Origin: Picochlorum sp. 'celeri'
Taxonomy: Eukaryota; Chlorophyta; Trebouxiophyceae
Assembly (NCBI GenBank): GCA_010909725.1
Contig: JAACMV010000015.1
Location: forward strand, 372,001-436,000
Direction: 5' to 3'
DNA: 64,000 nucleotides
The notes beneath the pieces were generated by a model. The model worked only from the letters and a program-made list of their open reading frames with translations. It searched no databases and was not told the DNA's origin. Positions 43,738 to 57,388 of the stretch are shown one piece after another. The translations under genes and the position numbers were made by a program. The first letter of the stretch is position 1, and each line of letters starts with the position of its first letter.

Positions 43738-46700
43738 ATGTCCGCAACCCGGCATAAGATTGAGAGCCTTGCTCACGAGTTAAAACAGATTCGAGACCTG
43801 ATTCAGGATAAAAGGGTGACGATACGGAAGGTATGGTATATATTGGAGATCTTAATGGCCGTGTTGGGTTTGGGCCCCTGATTTTTGAAAGCACAGGAAA
43901 AATTTCTCGCAACGGCCTTTTGAACTCAACCCAACTGCATCATCGTTGTATACTGTGCAGGATGGGGTGAGTCGATTGGAGAGGGTCCTGGCTGCCGAAT
44001 CCAACTTAATCATCATTGATGCCTTGACCCTTGGTGTGGCGCCTGATAGGCAAGAGGATGCGTTTGCATGTGAATGTACGGTCTATTCTGCTTCTATTGA
44101 TAGTGACTGGTGGGATCACGTTAATGCATTACGTTGTGTTGCAGATGCGTCATGGAAATCTATTTTGTCATATATCATGGAAATTGTGGAATTTGGGGTG
44201 GAGAAATCCCTCAAGAAAGGACAGTTCCCAGATGCTACAATGTCTCGGGTTGTGAGACACATTGTGAACAAAGCCACTTCAAAGAGGAGGACCTGTACGT
44301 GATTGATGGCACCCTTGACATGTATGGACCGATTTCAATGTACTTTTTTGTTTGAATTGTAGCATATGTGAATGTACTAGAACCGTGCGCGGACATTCTC
44401 ATGGAACATCTGTCCATGGTAATGGAAAAGACCCATCCATTTCGAAAGGAGAGTCAAGTATATAATGATTACGCTATGACGATGAAATTTTTACTGGAGA
44501 ATGGTGAATATACGACCATGATGGAATACAAGGATTTTAAAAGGACATTATTGCCTTTGGCATCAACGATTGCGAGCAAAGCCTCAGCTGCTCTTGATGA
44601 CAATGCTGCTGGCAGCTTTGTGGCAAAGGATTTGACCATGGTTCGGACGGTTCTCCAGCACATGAAATACGATATTGATGCAGTCTTGATGGAATCTCTG
44701 TGCAAAATTTTTAGAGCTTTTGGTGATGGTGTGGATCTGCATTCATGGACACCGAGGATTGTGAATGAAGTGGTTGGGCTGTGTGTCTGCTGCTTGGTGG
44801 ATTCATGTGGGGACTATGCCAGCGAGTTTCAACACGTGTGTCGAAGGTTTCACCACGCATGCATGTTACTGATACGTGGAGGTAATCTTGACGGTAGAGA
44901 AGCTGGTATGCAGTATTTCTTTGCCGCAATGAGTTTGGATCTTTTGGAACAGGACCAAATCATGGATTTGCTCGAGTGGTACCAACGTTGTGATTTAGAA
45001 GCTTCGTGGCAAAAGAGTCCTGAGAGCAATGAATACATGTTTAATTCCTACCAATCACTTTTGGTATCTTTGTTGAGTGAGATTGAGATTGCAGTGTACA
45101 GAAATAAAGTGCATATCTCAAGCGATGGGGTCAAGTCGGGTGAGCAAGGGTCACGAGGAACCAATCGATATGGTTCTTTGATTGCTGATACTGTGACATA
45201 CCCGACTAGATTAGGCCCTATTGCCTGTGAATTTATTTTGAGGCATGGAATATACGTAGAGAAAGAAGATCTAGTAGAGTTTTGCTCGAAGGCTTGCAGT
45301 GCGACAGAATCAATGTTACAACATTCTTTTGTCGCGGGCAGTGTAAAGCCAGGTACGGTGGCGCGCTCGATTTGACTGGGTTGCCTATCCTTCCGTCTTC
45401 ATTATTTTATCGTACGTGTGCAGAAGTGGTTTGGATGATGAGATTAGTGTACGCGCTGGCTGCCGTTGCAGTCCAGAGGGATGATATTGGGAGTATGGAC
45501 TGCAGGACTCTTGGTTCATTGGTGTCACTCATGATTCAACAGTACAACGTGCTGTCGAGCTATCCGATTACAAAAGATCTGGTTAAGATTATAATCATTA
45601 CATCTTTACCCAAATTTCATGAGATTATTGCGTTCTTGGATCCAGAGACGTTTGAAAAGGAGTTAGTATCTGAGGCACCGTCTGCTCTTTCATTGACCTT
45701 GTTTGACTGCATCGTGAGACATAAACGTTTCTCTTCTCACTCATTGGCGGAAAACAAGGTCTTTATAGATTGGATTTGTGAGTCATTGATGCTGTGCGTG
45801 CCTAGTGCTGCAATAGCCTCCTCACTGTGTGTCGTGTTGTATGGTGGGGTCCAAGATGGGGACAATATTGCTGGCAACGAGGGTTGCACGTATGGGGAAA
45901 CATGCATTTGGTGGAACAAAGACTCAATTCATAGATCAATAGAAGCTTTGCCTCCAGGTGAGTTTTAAACAGGTATACTGTACTTATGATCTGCTTGATT
46001 GACATTTTTTATTTGTATGTTGAAGTTCAACCATGGTCTCTTTTCAGCATTCGTGATGCGAATGCTGTCGTAAAAAGCGCTAGACAAAGAGCATATAACA
46101 TCAGGAGCATTCTTGATCTGAATATATACCTTGCTTCAAATCTTACACAGAAATTCAAGGATGCCTTGGAAACCAAAGATATTCCCAGGATTTTCAACAC
46201 AACAACAACAGGGATTAATGTGTTATGGCATGTCGGCAAAATTGCTGGGAATTATACTTGCTGGAAAGGTTTATCAGAGTATTTTGAGCTGCTGAACAAA
46301 TGCATGTCTGAATGCATGGGCATTATTGATGTGTGGATACGTAGTAATTCTTCGCTGCAGGAAGAGCAAGTCACCAACATGCTGACTTTTGCAGAGAGGC
46401 TATCAGGATTGGCTAGCGAGAAATACTGCGAGTATCATGAAGGAATTAAAACTTGTTTGAGCGTGCTTCCTTCGTTACATACTGCACTAAACTGCAGTAT
46501 GAGAATTCCTGAGTTTCAGGACATTGCTCTTGACTCACAGCCTGTGGGTGGAACGACATCCGTTCTTGAAGCCCGCAACTCATCAAACCTGTATGTATTT
46601 GCCATAACGTTGACACAAAAGATTGATGCAGATCATGCCATATAATTATTGATTGCAGGTCTATCCTGACAAAGAAAAGTGGGTCGGCAACCAAGGCTGC

Positions 46701-49700
46701 CCCCATGATCCACTGGTATTTGCAGGCTTGTGAATATTTCTGCGCTTGGCATCCGGTAGAGAGTTTACAAAACACGCGGAATTTCGTGGAATACTTTATA
46801 TTGAATAATCTATATATGCCTCTAGCGGTAAGAGCATATTCTGCCTCGCTAGAGGCACAATGTGTGGCTCACCTGCTGAGGCGAAACCCATTGGATGCTG
46901 CTGAGCACATACTGCAGCTTCAATTTTCGCAACTGGAGAATGGCACATACACATACGATCAAGATGATAGCAGTCTTTTGTTGAAGCCAGAGATTTTCCA
47001 AACTGTTTTAAATATTTCACATGAGCTCGTTCAGCGCACTTATCAGAACATCTTAGGCCATGGTGAGAAACAGTATGCATTGGTGTGCATGGAGTCTTTA
47101 GCTAATACAATAGTCAGCCTAGCATTTAGACTAACAGGAGAAGAATACAGTACAAGCAATCAAAGGATATATTGCGCACGCATGGTCATAGATTTGTTCG
47201 AGATAAGTCGCCAGATTGAATCCAATCTTATTCCAGAGTCCATGTTTGATTCGATTGTGGAATGGTTGGCATCTTCAGTCCTTGACCCACGATTCTGCGT
47301 TCGGATATGTGTATCTAACCTTTTTCCTAATCTTTTAGACATATTTGATGATCCGTCGGTACGTGGTTTGGCTCAATCTTAGAGCAAAAAAATAGTTGGA
47401 CATGGGATCTCAGAGTCAAAGTGAATTTGCCTGCAGAACTTGTTCCATTCTGTCCTGGAACTCGTGCCAATACAATGCAATGAAGATGGCGAAACAGCGA
47501 TCCGAGTTGAATCTGATAAAGATGCAATAATTAAGACCGTCGTGTTAACACTTGGAAAGGTGGCTTTGAAAGTTGACAAGTTAGAACTGGTCTGTGTTAC
47601 AACCTTACTGCAAGAATTGTCTACAGAAAATGTCGCTATAAATGACACGGTTCTCAAAACCTTGGGTTGGGTTGGTAAATCATTAGGATATGACTCAGGG
47701 CAAAGCTATTTCAAAGCAATGTCTCGTGAAATTGCTGTCCACCTCCTCTCAAGCGCTCGGAAGCTTGTGCCTAATGTTGAGAAATTCATCCTAGCGTGCG
47801 CTTTACTAGGGTTAGAAGATATCCCGGGCAAACTGGTAATATTTGCTATGCTAGTTTACTTCAGGTCAACCAATGGTATCAAGGGGCTGCTGCATGTTTT
47901 GAAGGAGTCTTCACCAGAACGTCTCATCGAAGAAAGTATGGCTGATATATATGCAATCCATTACCACCTTTCGGAATCCGCCGATGCGGAATCACTGGTG
48001 AAATCAATTGATCAGAATTTGAGGAAGATTTTAAGTAGCTTTGGCCTCACAGCAATGAATACGGAAATCATTGCGAGGGCTGCGTCATCAGATATTTTGG
48101 TACATGTCATAGGAACTGCAGGCGTAGAGTTTCAGGAGGAGGATAGCAGGTTGACTGAGAATCGAAGCGTCATCCTTCAAGTTGTCAAATGCCTCTCAGA
48201 CGATAGCAGTTATGGTTCCCAGGTTCGCCCAATTGATACCATGGACCTCCTTGTCCGAATCAAAGAGAAGTTGCATACCTTCAGGCATCCAAGACACAAG
48301 TCACTTGCAATGAGAGCTACAAAGTGCACTATTCTGAGCATTAAAGATTCCTTGAACAATCCAGGAATTTTACGACAAACTCTCTCTATAATAGCGAATC
48401 TTATTAGGGTTAAATCGACCGCAGAACAGGCAAGCGAGCTCTTGAAATATATTGTCACACTTACCATGGATTCAGAGGGAAGCCATGGGAGTGACCATGC
48501 CGCACTAATCGATACCATAGGGCACGGAGTAGCTCCATTGCTTTCTAATCTTTGCGATGCGTATGAAAAATTTAAATACGCCACTGATTCGAAGTTGTTA
48601 CAGGCAATCAAGGTACTGACCTGCAGTGCGCCAGCTTCTCTCCAAAAGCACATTATATTTATAGATGCTCGGCTTGCAAGAATTCCAGATCAGGAATTAC
48701 AAGATTTCATCGCGAAAAGGGCGGATACAAGTTCTCTCGATGCTCAAATTTGTACATTTGCTGAGATCTCCCAGCATTTATCCTCCTCTACCAGGTCTGC
48801 TTACATCAAGATGCTGCAAGGTCTGTTGGGTGAATACAATGTCCAAAAGGAAGGTCGAATCGTTACAGAAGCCACTCTGTGGAAATTAGTCATGGCAGCA
48901 GCCTCTGAAGAAGGTGATGAGAAATTAACCGACTTTGCTGGTGAATTGGTGTCCTACTTTGGACCATTAGAGCCTCATGTTGTCACATTGAAGCCGAAGC
49001 AGAATCACTCTCTTCAAAATATTAGTCAGCAGGCAAGGCGGGAATATTCCAAGGAGGTTTTAGAGGAGGAGGTTTACTATCGTGCAATAATTTTACTCAG
49101 TGATTTTCTTATCGATGAAGACTCGGTTGTGTGTTCAGAGGCATTTAGAATTCTTCAAGTCCTCTTATCAACCCAAGTCGGCAACTCTGTGTTCAACTCT
49201 CTGGATCCATTAACTCAGGATTATTTGAGCATCTTCCTCCAATGCGAACTTGATACAGAAACATCTCAAAATGAAATAATGATCCCTGAAAGCTTGTATT
49301 CCAAAGAGATATGGTCGTTAGATGGTGTTGGTTATGAGGATTGGGTAACAAGGGTGGGGAGCAAAGTTCTGTCAATTGTAAGTTTCTTTGATTCAGGGCA
49401 CGTAAAGTTCTTCCTCTAACAATCTCTTTAAATTCTTGTGCAGTCTCAGAATCACGTGCTCCGCACGTGTAAGAAACTGGCCAGCATACAAGCTCGATTT
49501 TGTGAAATAGTTTTGCCATTAGCATTTGCAGACCTGGCCACCAGCAAGGCCGTTGAATCAAAAGCACCGAATATGAGCAAAATGATTGGCGAATGCATCT
49601 CGCAATATGTGTTCCCCTTTTGCAAATCCTGCCCAAGTGTGATGAATGTTTTGTTGAGCATATTTCATTCACTAAGGATTTTCATTCATCAGCAAGAAGC

Positions 49701-52700
49701 TCATTCAGCAGATGGTGAACGGATTCATTATAAATGGAAGACGATATGCTGGATTGAAATGGATTACTTAGATATCTGTGAGGCATGTATCCACGCCAGA
49801 TCACTTTACAGCGGTTTGATCTTTGCAGAGCGATGGGAGCAAGAGTATGGGAGGGATGCCTCAGAGGATGCAATCAGGCGGAGCCAAAAACTTTTGCTCG
49901 AGATTTACACCCTCCTCCCCGAGCCGGATGGTCTATATGCTGTATCAAGATCCAATAACGCCTTGTCGCAGCTTCGTAAGTTTGAAAGAGAGGGCGATTG
50001 GAGTAAAGCTCTTGTGGTCAGTGATGTTGCTTTGCAGCTGCTTGATGAAAACAATGTATCAGGAGCATTCATGGATATCTCAAGACAAGAAGCGTCTGCT
50101 TCTATAAGACGATGTTTGAATAATTTAGGGGCCTCTCACCTGATCTCAGCAATCTCATCGAAGACCTATGGGCAAAGCAGTGAGCATGGAACCTCAAAAA
50201 ACTCAATCGGCACGCAAGCCATCTCAATGGGTGAGTGGTATCCGATTGAATCTTCTGATGATTCTCTTGTTTCGGCAAAGACTGATACTCATCTTAGCAT
50301 CGCAATGAAATGCTTGCGTGGTGGAAATCTCTCTGGCTTTATTGATTCCATCCACTCTGTTAGGAAGGAGGCAATCCATCACCTTGCCTCTGCTGCCAGA
50401 GAAACAACCGCAGACCTCAATCCTTTGATTGTTAAGCTTCAGATGGCACAAGGACTTGCAGAGACTTGGGATTTGAGATGGAATGAGAATGTGCTCAATC
50501 CAGCACTCAGCAATACCCATGCTAGGTTGGAGGAGCAAATTCAAGGTCTGAATGAACTGTGGAAATCTCGAGAGCATATTGCAGGGAAAGGTTGGAGATT
50601 TTCTCTTGAAATTCATCTGAAAGATCTCCGATATGAAATTCTCAAATTGTTGAATCATGGAGAATTGCAAGCAGAGTGTTTGTTGGACATTGCAATCTGT
50701 GCAAGAAAGTCAAATCGGAATGGACAAGCATTTGGGGCTCTCTCTCGCTTCAGACAGTTTTTAAACCTTACAAGAGAGAATTGGAGAAATAAATATACCC
50801 CTGTCGAGTCAGCATGGAGAATCGAAGAGGTAAAAACTCTCTGGGCACAGAATCAGCTTGATGCTGCTTTGTGGACTTTATTTGCTCTTTCAACGAAGGC
50901 AAAGCGCACAGAAACGAATTCTGTCCAGGTATCATACATGAATGCACTTCTTTCGAAGTGGATGGCTATCACTCAGAGGGACAGTTCATCTCAAATTCTC
51001 GATACCTTGGAACAAAACTCAAATGAGTTACTCAAGTTGTCCTCAATGCAACCTGAAACATCTTCACAAGCATGTCGCGTTCATTACCGGATGGCATCTT
51101 ATGCAGATCATTTGTACAAGGAAATATGCGCAAAGAAGGCCTCGGCTGATTGGGAAAGATCGAGGTCAATCATGGACAGAAAGGAAAAACAGAAACAAGA
51201 ACTCGAAGCGGAATTTCATGCAGAAAGGAATAACCCTTCTAAAAAGCGAAAGTCGAATGCCCCATCTACGAGGAGGCTCCAATCATCTATTAAAAAATTA
51301 CAGACGACCATACAAGAAGATCAGCAAGTGTTTGCGTCGGCAGACGAGAATGAGATACAATGTGAAAGGCTGGCAATGAAAGGGTACTGTCTAGCGCTGC
51401 AGTATGGAGACCAGTACGATTTGCCTGCCATGTTCCGGCTTGTCGACATCTGGCTTTCACAGTCCTCTGAAACATTGAGGTCAAAGCAAGTAAATGTATG
51501 CTTTAGTGAAAGAGCAGGGGGGATTCCGTCTCATAAGTTGATTCCACTATCACATCAGCTAGCATCTAGGCTTGCAGATGGAGCCATAGACAGTGCAGAC
51601 TGCAGCAATTTCCAGAGGAACCTCCAGTCTATGCTGTTCAGAATGACAAAAGATCACCCTTTCCACATGCTACCCATTCTATTTGCATTGAAGAATGGTG
51701 ATAGGACAACAGATAACTACACCTCTCGGAGCCAATCAGGGGGATGGGTTTTTGAAGCCAACGAAAGCAGAATTAAGGCCGCACGTTACCTGATTCAGCG
51801 GATTAAATCATTGAACAAACGTTTCGAGGCAATAATAAATGAGATGGAGATTGCAACAAATGGGTACATAGATATTGCAATGATCCCTGTTGACAAAGAC
51901 ACAACTGAGATGGCATTCCCTGGAGGTATTCGGAGGAGATTTTGGTACGTTCCCAATCATGACTTCATCGTTCTATTGAGCTTATCTTCCTACCGTATAC
52001 GTGTTCTCATGCAGCCGCGATCTGGTCAGTATACCAGTACTGTCAATCACCGTGCCCTTGGATATGACATCTGAGTACAAGGATTTGCCAACAGTCCAGA
52101 ACATTGAGGAAAGAATGTCCTTCCCTGGTGGAATCAACAAGCCAAAACTAATTACCATCACTGATAGTCACGGAAATAGAAGAAAACAGCTGGTCAAAGG
52201 AGGGCAAGATGATCTCCGGCAGGATGCAGTCATGCAGCAGTTTTTCAGAATTTGCAATGCTTTCCTTCGAGATGCAAAATCAACTGCTGCCCGCAATCTC
52301 TCCATCAGGACATACAATGCCATACCATTTAGTCCATCATCTGGGTTGCTAGAGTGGATCGATGATACCCGATCACTGTTAAACTTTGTTGTTGACGGGA
52401 ACAACAATTTTGCGAGGGGCCTGGGACTAATTCAGCAGATGCTTGCAAAGGCACAAGAGTTTCGCAAAACCTCTGATAAACTGCACATATTCAAACAGTG
52501 CGTTAAAAGATGTGGCAAGCCTAGAATGGGAAATGTCTTCTTAAGAAGATTCCCAGACCCTGGGAGCTGGTACGCCGCAAGACTTGCTTATTCAAGAAGC
52601 GTTGCAGTCAATTCCATGGCCGGCCACATCATTGGGCTGGGTGATCGGCACACCAGTAATATCCTCCTGGACAAGAGCACAGCTGAAGTCATTCACATTG

Positions 52701-53250
52701 ACCTTGGAATTGCATTTGAGCAAGGCAAACTTCTTCCAACTCCTGAACAGGTCCCATTCAGACTGACACGGAATATGGTGGATGGCATGGGAACCTCAGG
52801 AGTCGAAGGGGTCATGAGGCGATGCTGTGAAGAAACTCTCCGAGTCTTAAAAAAACAGAAAGACCCTCTCCTCACCGTCCTCTCAGTATTCATCCACGAT
52901 CCTCTTTATAAGTGGGCACTTACCTATGATCGAGCCAGCAAGAAGCAGGAAGATGATGATGACCAAACATTGGCCAGCACCATGTTGTCAGACCTGGAGG
53001 GAAATGTAGACGCAAATAGGACACTTTTAGTCATTCAGCACAAGCTTGAAGGTATTGTAGGAGGTACGATATTGCTTTTGATCCGAGGGACTTGCATATA
53101 TCCCAACCTTGTGCTAATCACGACCCCATGCGTGATGCAGGTGATACCACAGCTCGGGGCGTGGAAGGACAGGTCCAATACCTGCTCCAAGAGGCCACGG
53201 ACGACGCAAATTTATGCAGAATGTGGAGAGGTTGGATGGCATTTATTTAA
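43738..53250 (+). CDS. ATM: ATM/Tel1 DNA-damage checkpoint kinase
   Basis: Ten exons: join(43738..43830, 43961..44294, 44363..45352, 45424..45957, 46026..46590, 46659..47358, 47437..49377, 49444..51944, 52015..53063, 53141..53250), 2,938 aa, close to the length of animal ATM. Each junction is GT-AG and keeps frame. The N-terminus resembles the TAN motif (HELKQIRDLIQDKR). A long HEAT/FAT solenoid follows. The kinase domain includes LVKGGQDDLRQDAVMQQFF (about 2611), GLGDRHTSNILLD (about 2760), VIHIDLGIAFEQGK (about 2778) and PFRLTRNMVDGMG. The last 33 residues form the FATC end (LCRMWRGWMAFI). These match ATM better than ATR, DNA-PKcs, TOR or SMG1. ATM senses double-strand breaks in the nucleus. 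BUD31 starts 65 bases after its stop. Confidence 0.95.
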
Positions 53251-53315
53251 ATTATTTATTTTTGCGGCTTTTGTGCAATTATTATACGAATAAGGAGACA
53301 ATTTAAGAACCTACC

Positions 53316-54088
53316 ATGTCTTTTCGAAGACGTTTGAAGAATAAACGAGTGCCGGAAGGCTTTGAGATGATAGAAGACGTCATAGATGATTTTGAAACGC
53401 AAATGAGAGAAGCAGTGAATGAAGACCACGAAGGAAAACGAAAGAATGAGAGTTCTTGGAAGATTCACAGATTGCATTGGGAGAAAAATCGTTTCATTTA
53501 CGATTTAATGTACGTGAGGAAGGTCATGTCTCGGCAATTGGTACGTTATAGATTTTATTTAATGGCTCAAATGTGCTTGTTGGTCGTACTGACACTGGAC
53601 TCATCTACTGTGTGCAGTATGACTTTTTGGTTCGAGAGAAAATAGCTGATGGGGCTCTTATTTCAAAATGGCGGAAGCCTGGCTATGAAATTTTGTGTTC
53701 TCTTCTTGCTATACAAAAGGGAAACCACAATTTTGGGACGACGTCGCATTGCCGTGTGCCTATGAAGAATAGAGCCCCACAGCAGAGGGTGACACCAGAC
53801 GTTCAAACAGGGTGTATTTGTTGTGCATCTGGAGACGGGCGCTTTGGTGGCCCCATTTGGTGGAACACGCCATTAGATGACGATAGTAAACACGTGAAAG
53901 AGAAGAATCGGGCCGTGTGGGTGCAGGACGGAGAAGAAGGAGAAGAGCAAGTCCACGAGGATGAGGAGGACAATAGAATCCATGATGAGGCTCGCAAGAG
54001 AAAGAGAGAGGTTGGAAATGAGGAGGAAGAAGAACTCGATCCAGAAGTGCAAAAGAGGCTTGAGGCATTGAAGAAGGGTACTGCATAA
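53316..54088 (+). CDS. BUD31: splicing factor BUD31/G10 with altered zinc cysteines and a C-terminal extension
   Basis: Two exons, join(53316..53540, 53618..54088), 231 aa; the splice gives SRQL joined to YDFLVREK. The N-terminal part matches BUD31 strongly: EGFEMIEDVIDDFETQMREA, EDHEGKRKNES, RFIYDLMYVRK and the KWRKPGYEILC block. BUD31 is normally about 144 aa with a cysteine-rich C-terminus that binds zinc and sits in the active spliceosome. Here the block that usually reads CCLRC is CSLLA, the TNCICRVP-type block is TTSHCRVP, and the terminal cysteine cluster is reduced to GCICC. An acidic and basic tail of about 95 residues follows, ending EEEELDPEVQKRLEALKKG. It remains recognisable BUD31, with a changed zinc-binding set. 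Its stop lies 19 bases from the UPF2 stop. Confidence 0.87.
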
Positions 54089-54107
54089 TATGTGACATGA
54101 ATATTGT

Positions 54108-57100
54108 TTAAAATTCAGATGCTAGGACCATTCGTTTCAAGGCTGCCTTTTCGGCAGCTTCCGCTTCCTTGTTTTCCTTCAAACGTTGAGCAACACCGCG
54201 AGTCACTGGTATTTGTACCATTTTTGACTTTTCTTTCTTTCCAGACTTCTTTGTCATGACTTTGAAAGATAACTTTTGAGAACCTTCATCACCTGTTGCT
54301 GACTTGATTTTTGGCTCTGTCATGGTATGATTACTGCTTGTCAAGTCTTGATTGGTTCCCAAAGCAAGTGCCAGTTCTCTTTCAAATGATTCTTCCTCTT
54401 GCGATGGCCCAGTGAATCGGCGGACGGATTCCTCATCAATCTCCAAGGATGAGTCATCTGCTGGGCTCCCCATCTCACTTTGGGTAGCAATCTCTTCCTC
54501 GTCAAGATTCATACTGTCAAATTCTTGAATTGAATGCAGCGATGCAGATGATTGCTTCCTGCTTTGTTTTGCGTGGAATTTCAGCAGAGCATCCTGAGCA
54601 TCCTTGTACGTGGCATGCTTTGGATACTTTGCATTTAATGTCCTATACATCTCGTCTACATCAAGTTCAACATCCATTGGCAACGGATGGAAGAACATCA
54701 CAAACTCCTCAAAATATGGAAGAAAGGCGAATAACCGCGTTCTATTCCCTCCTGATCTCCTTAGGGAAGAAGCCGCAGCAACTCCCAGAGTTGCAATGAG
54801 CTTGATTCTAAAGTGGGGATCAGGAATCTCTCCCTCCATCGAATAATTTAGAATGAGATGCATCATGTCTGGCACCAAATTTGTTTCAGCACATTGTTTA
54901 TTGCATAATTCTCCCAGAAACCTTACCATTGATAATCTCCTTTGGTTGTACCCTGGAAAGAACAAGAAAGAATCAGTATCCAGCACAATCAATCATGAAT
55001 GCTTTGAAGCAATCCACGTACGCGCATCGGGATTTTCTAATCCACATAAAATATCCTCCAGCACTTCATCCACAATATTAACAGCGAATGATGGGTAATA
55101 TACCGCCAACTCTTTTGTCAAGGATGCTAAGGGGGATATTTGACTATGCTTGCCTTTTCGTACTGCTGACAGTATCTTTTTGTGAATATACCCAGCCTGC
55201 TTGCTCCATACAAATTTCCTGCATGCTGTTGATACCTGAGTGACATTATAAGAAGCCAATTCTGAATAAATCAAGTGTCTGATGTACTCCTCCTCATGCG
55301 TCCGGGTTTTTCTTCTTTGGGTAGAAGTTGTACCATACACAGTAGCTTGAGCAGCGTCGATAAGCGCAACATGTCGCTGTTCTAGATTCTTCGCATTCTT
55401 TATTTTCACCATGGTCGCCATCATATTCTTCATTCGAACCTTTGTATCTGGCCGTTGGTACAAATATCTTCCACAGTGCTCCACCAGGCAGCATGCAGTA
55501 TCCACATTATGCCTTGAAAAGTCATCAAAGAGAGACCTCAACTGAATGAAAGCCTTTCCAGGAGGATATATCCCAAACTTGATCAATTCTGCTATGAAAC
55601 ATGCATTTCTCAGTCTGGGCTCCAATGTATCTGTGGCTATATCAATTTTCTTCTTCAATCCATAGAATTCCCTTTGAAGAAATTTTACCATGATCTCTTT
55701 AATCAATGGAAACCACGGACAAAGAGATGCTATGATCCTAGAATAAAACGGCAATATCTGCATTGCACCAAATGGTGGCCTCTGCAAGGCTTTGCACAAG
55801 GCTTTCTGAGAGTTTGGCTTTGACCCGCCAGCTTTGCAGAATTCCACAACGAAACTATCACAGATATCAATAGATACACACTCTGGAAGTTTCAAAATCA
55901 AAGACGACAATGATATTGTGGAATCACTACCCAAAGGAGTGGCAATCTCCTCATCACTGTCCTCCTCACTGCTTGACGGCAACGAGTCATCACCATCCTC
56001 TCCATCAGCCTCCACCATAGGCTCCTTCATTTCAGTATGCTGTTTCTGACCCAACAAAATTGGAGGAACTAGTTCTGATAAGGGGGGCAATGTCTGATAC
56101 AATGCCACATCATCTGGATCATCGAAGTACACAGCCTCCTCTCCATCCCCTTGCTCAACAACACGAAAACTCTCCTCACCATACCCAGTATCCTCATCAA
56201 ACTCATACTCGGGCAATTCACGACACAAAGTGTACGATAATGAGGCAAGAACTTTCTTGAAAGACTCAAATTGCTGACACGCGTCTTTAAAATCCTCCAT
56301 TCTCTTCTCACTCAAATCTCCCCTTGTATTCAGAATCACATTATTATCCTTTCGCAGTCTCGTCAGTGAAGACCACGCAGCATCCAAGGCCGCCAACGCA
56401 GCATCATAACATCCAAATACTCTCTCCTTTAACTTATCCGAATGCTCCTTCTTCAAACACCACAGCTCCTTTGCCAAGCCCTTACTCTCCTCAACCTTCT
56501 TCATACATCCAATTGCTTCTTCTACACCAGCTGCACAATCCCCTTCCACTTCTTTCTCTCCATTAAATACACGTATTGGTTCCATAATACTTACCCCACC
56601 AGCTTTCAGAAACGTATTCAACATCGCCAATGCAGTGTGTGATTCCTTCTGACTGATATCCATCTTAATCCGTGTCCAACACCTCACTGTATTCATCAAG
56701 TCTGGAAACACATTCTCCACCACACCCACTCTCAACAGACAAAAGAGTATTTTGATACGAGTCTTCCTCTTTGCCACACTCATCGCATCTGACGAAACCA
56801 TATCCAGCAACCGCTCCTTCATAATACTGCCAAAATCAGGATACCGGCCATGAAGCATACAACACACTCGGATCGCCGCCTTGACGTCTTTTGACTTCAA
56901 TGGAGCATCTAAAATTGCAGACACTGCCTCGCTCACATACTACACATACACGAATTTTGATGGTAAAATCCCTCATTTTCCCCTCACTGATATCAATGGT
57001 AGAAAAACCTACCTTGGATTGATTCACTTTGCCTATATCAGCCATAATCATCCCCGAATTTTCATCATGCAACGTTCGAAGCTTTCGAATCAGCGCTGTA

Positions 57101-57249
57101 TTCTTCTTCATCGAAGAATCCAAACGAGCAGAAGAAGACTCCTCACCCCCCCTCTGTTGAGACAATCCACTCTTGAGACCCACCATCTCCTCCATCCACC
57201 CCATCTCCTCCTCCACAGAATCTAAACACATTTGAATCTCTTCACGCAT
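54108..57249 (-). CDS. UPF2: nonsense-mediated decay factor UPF2
   Basis: Three exons, complement(join(54108..54952, 55022..56939, 57013..57249)), 999 aa. Junctions restore VNQSK-YVSEAVSAILD and NPDAR-YNQRRLSMVRFLGEL. Exon 1 is helical. The first MIF4G domain starts about residue 80 (VCCMLHGRYPDFGS). A second and a third MIF4G follow (AFIQLRSLFDDFSRHNVDTA and RRLSMVRFLGELCNKQ). An acidic Ser/Glu/Asp stretch lies between the first domains (about residue 375-410). The C-terminal part has the acidic helical region that binds UPF1 in homologues (EEESFERELALALG). UPF2 bridges UPF3 and UPF1 on terminating mRNAs. It is a little shorter than animal UPF2. Confidence 0.93.
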
Positions 57250-57388
57250 AATGGCACTCGTCCTGTGAAATATCTACGCAGAAAAACTCATCTTTCAGCA
57301 TGACTCCATTCCTCTTTGCTTTCTCAAAAGAACGCTATGAGATGACTTGACAAGCATTAAAACGCATCCAAGATCTATAAAGAATTTA

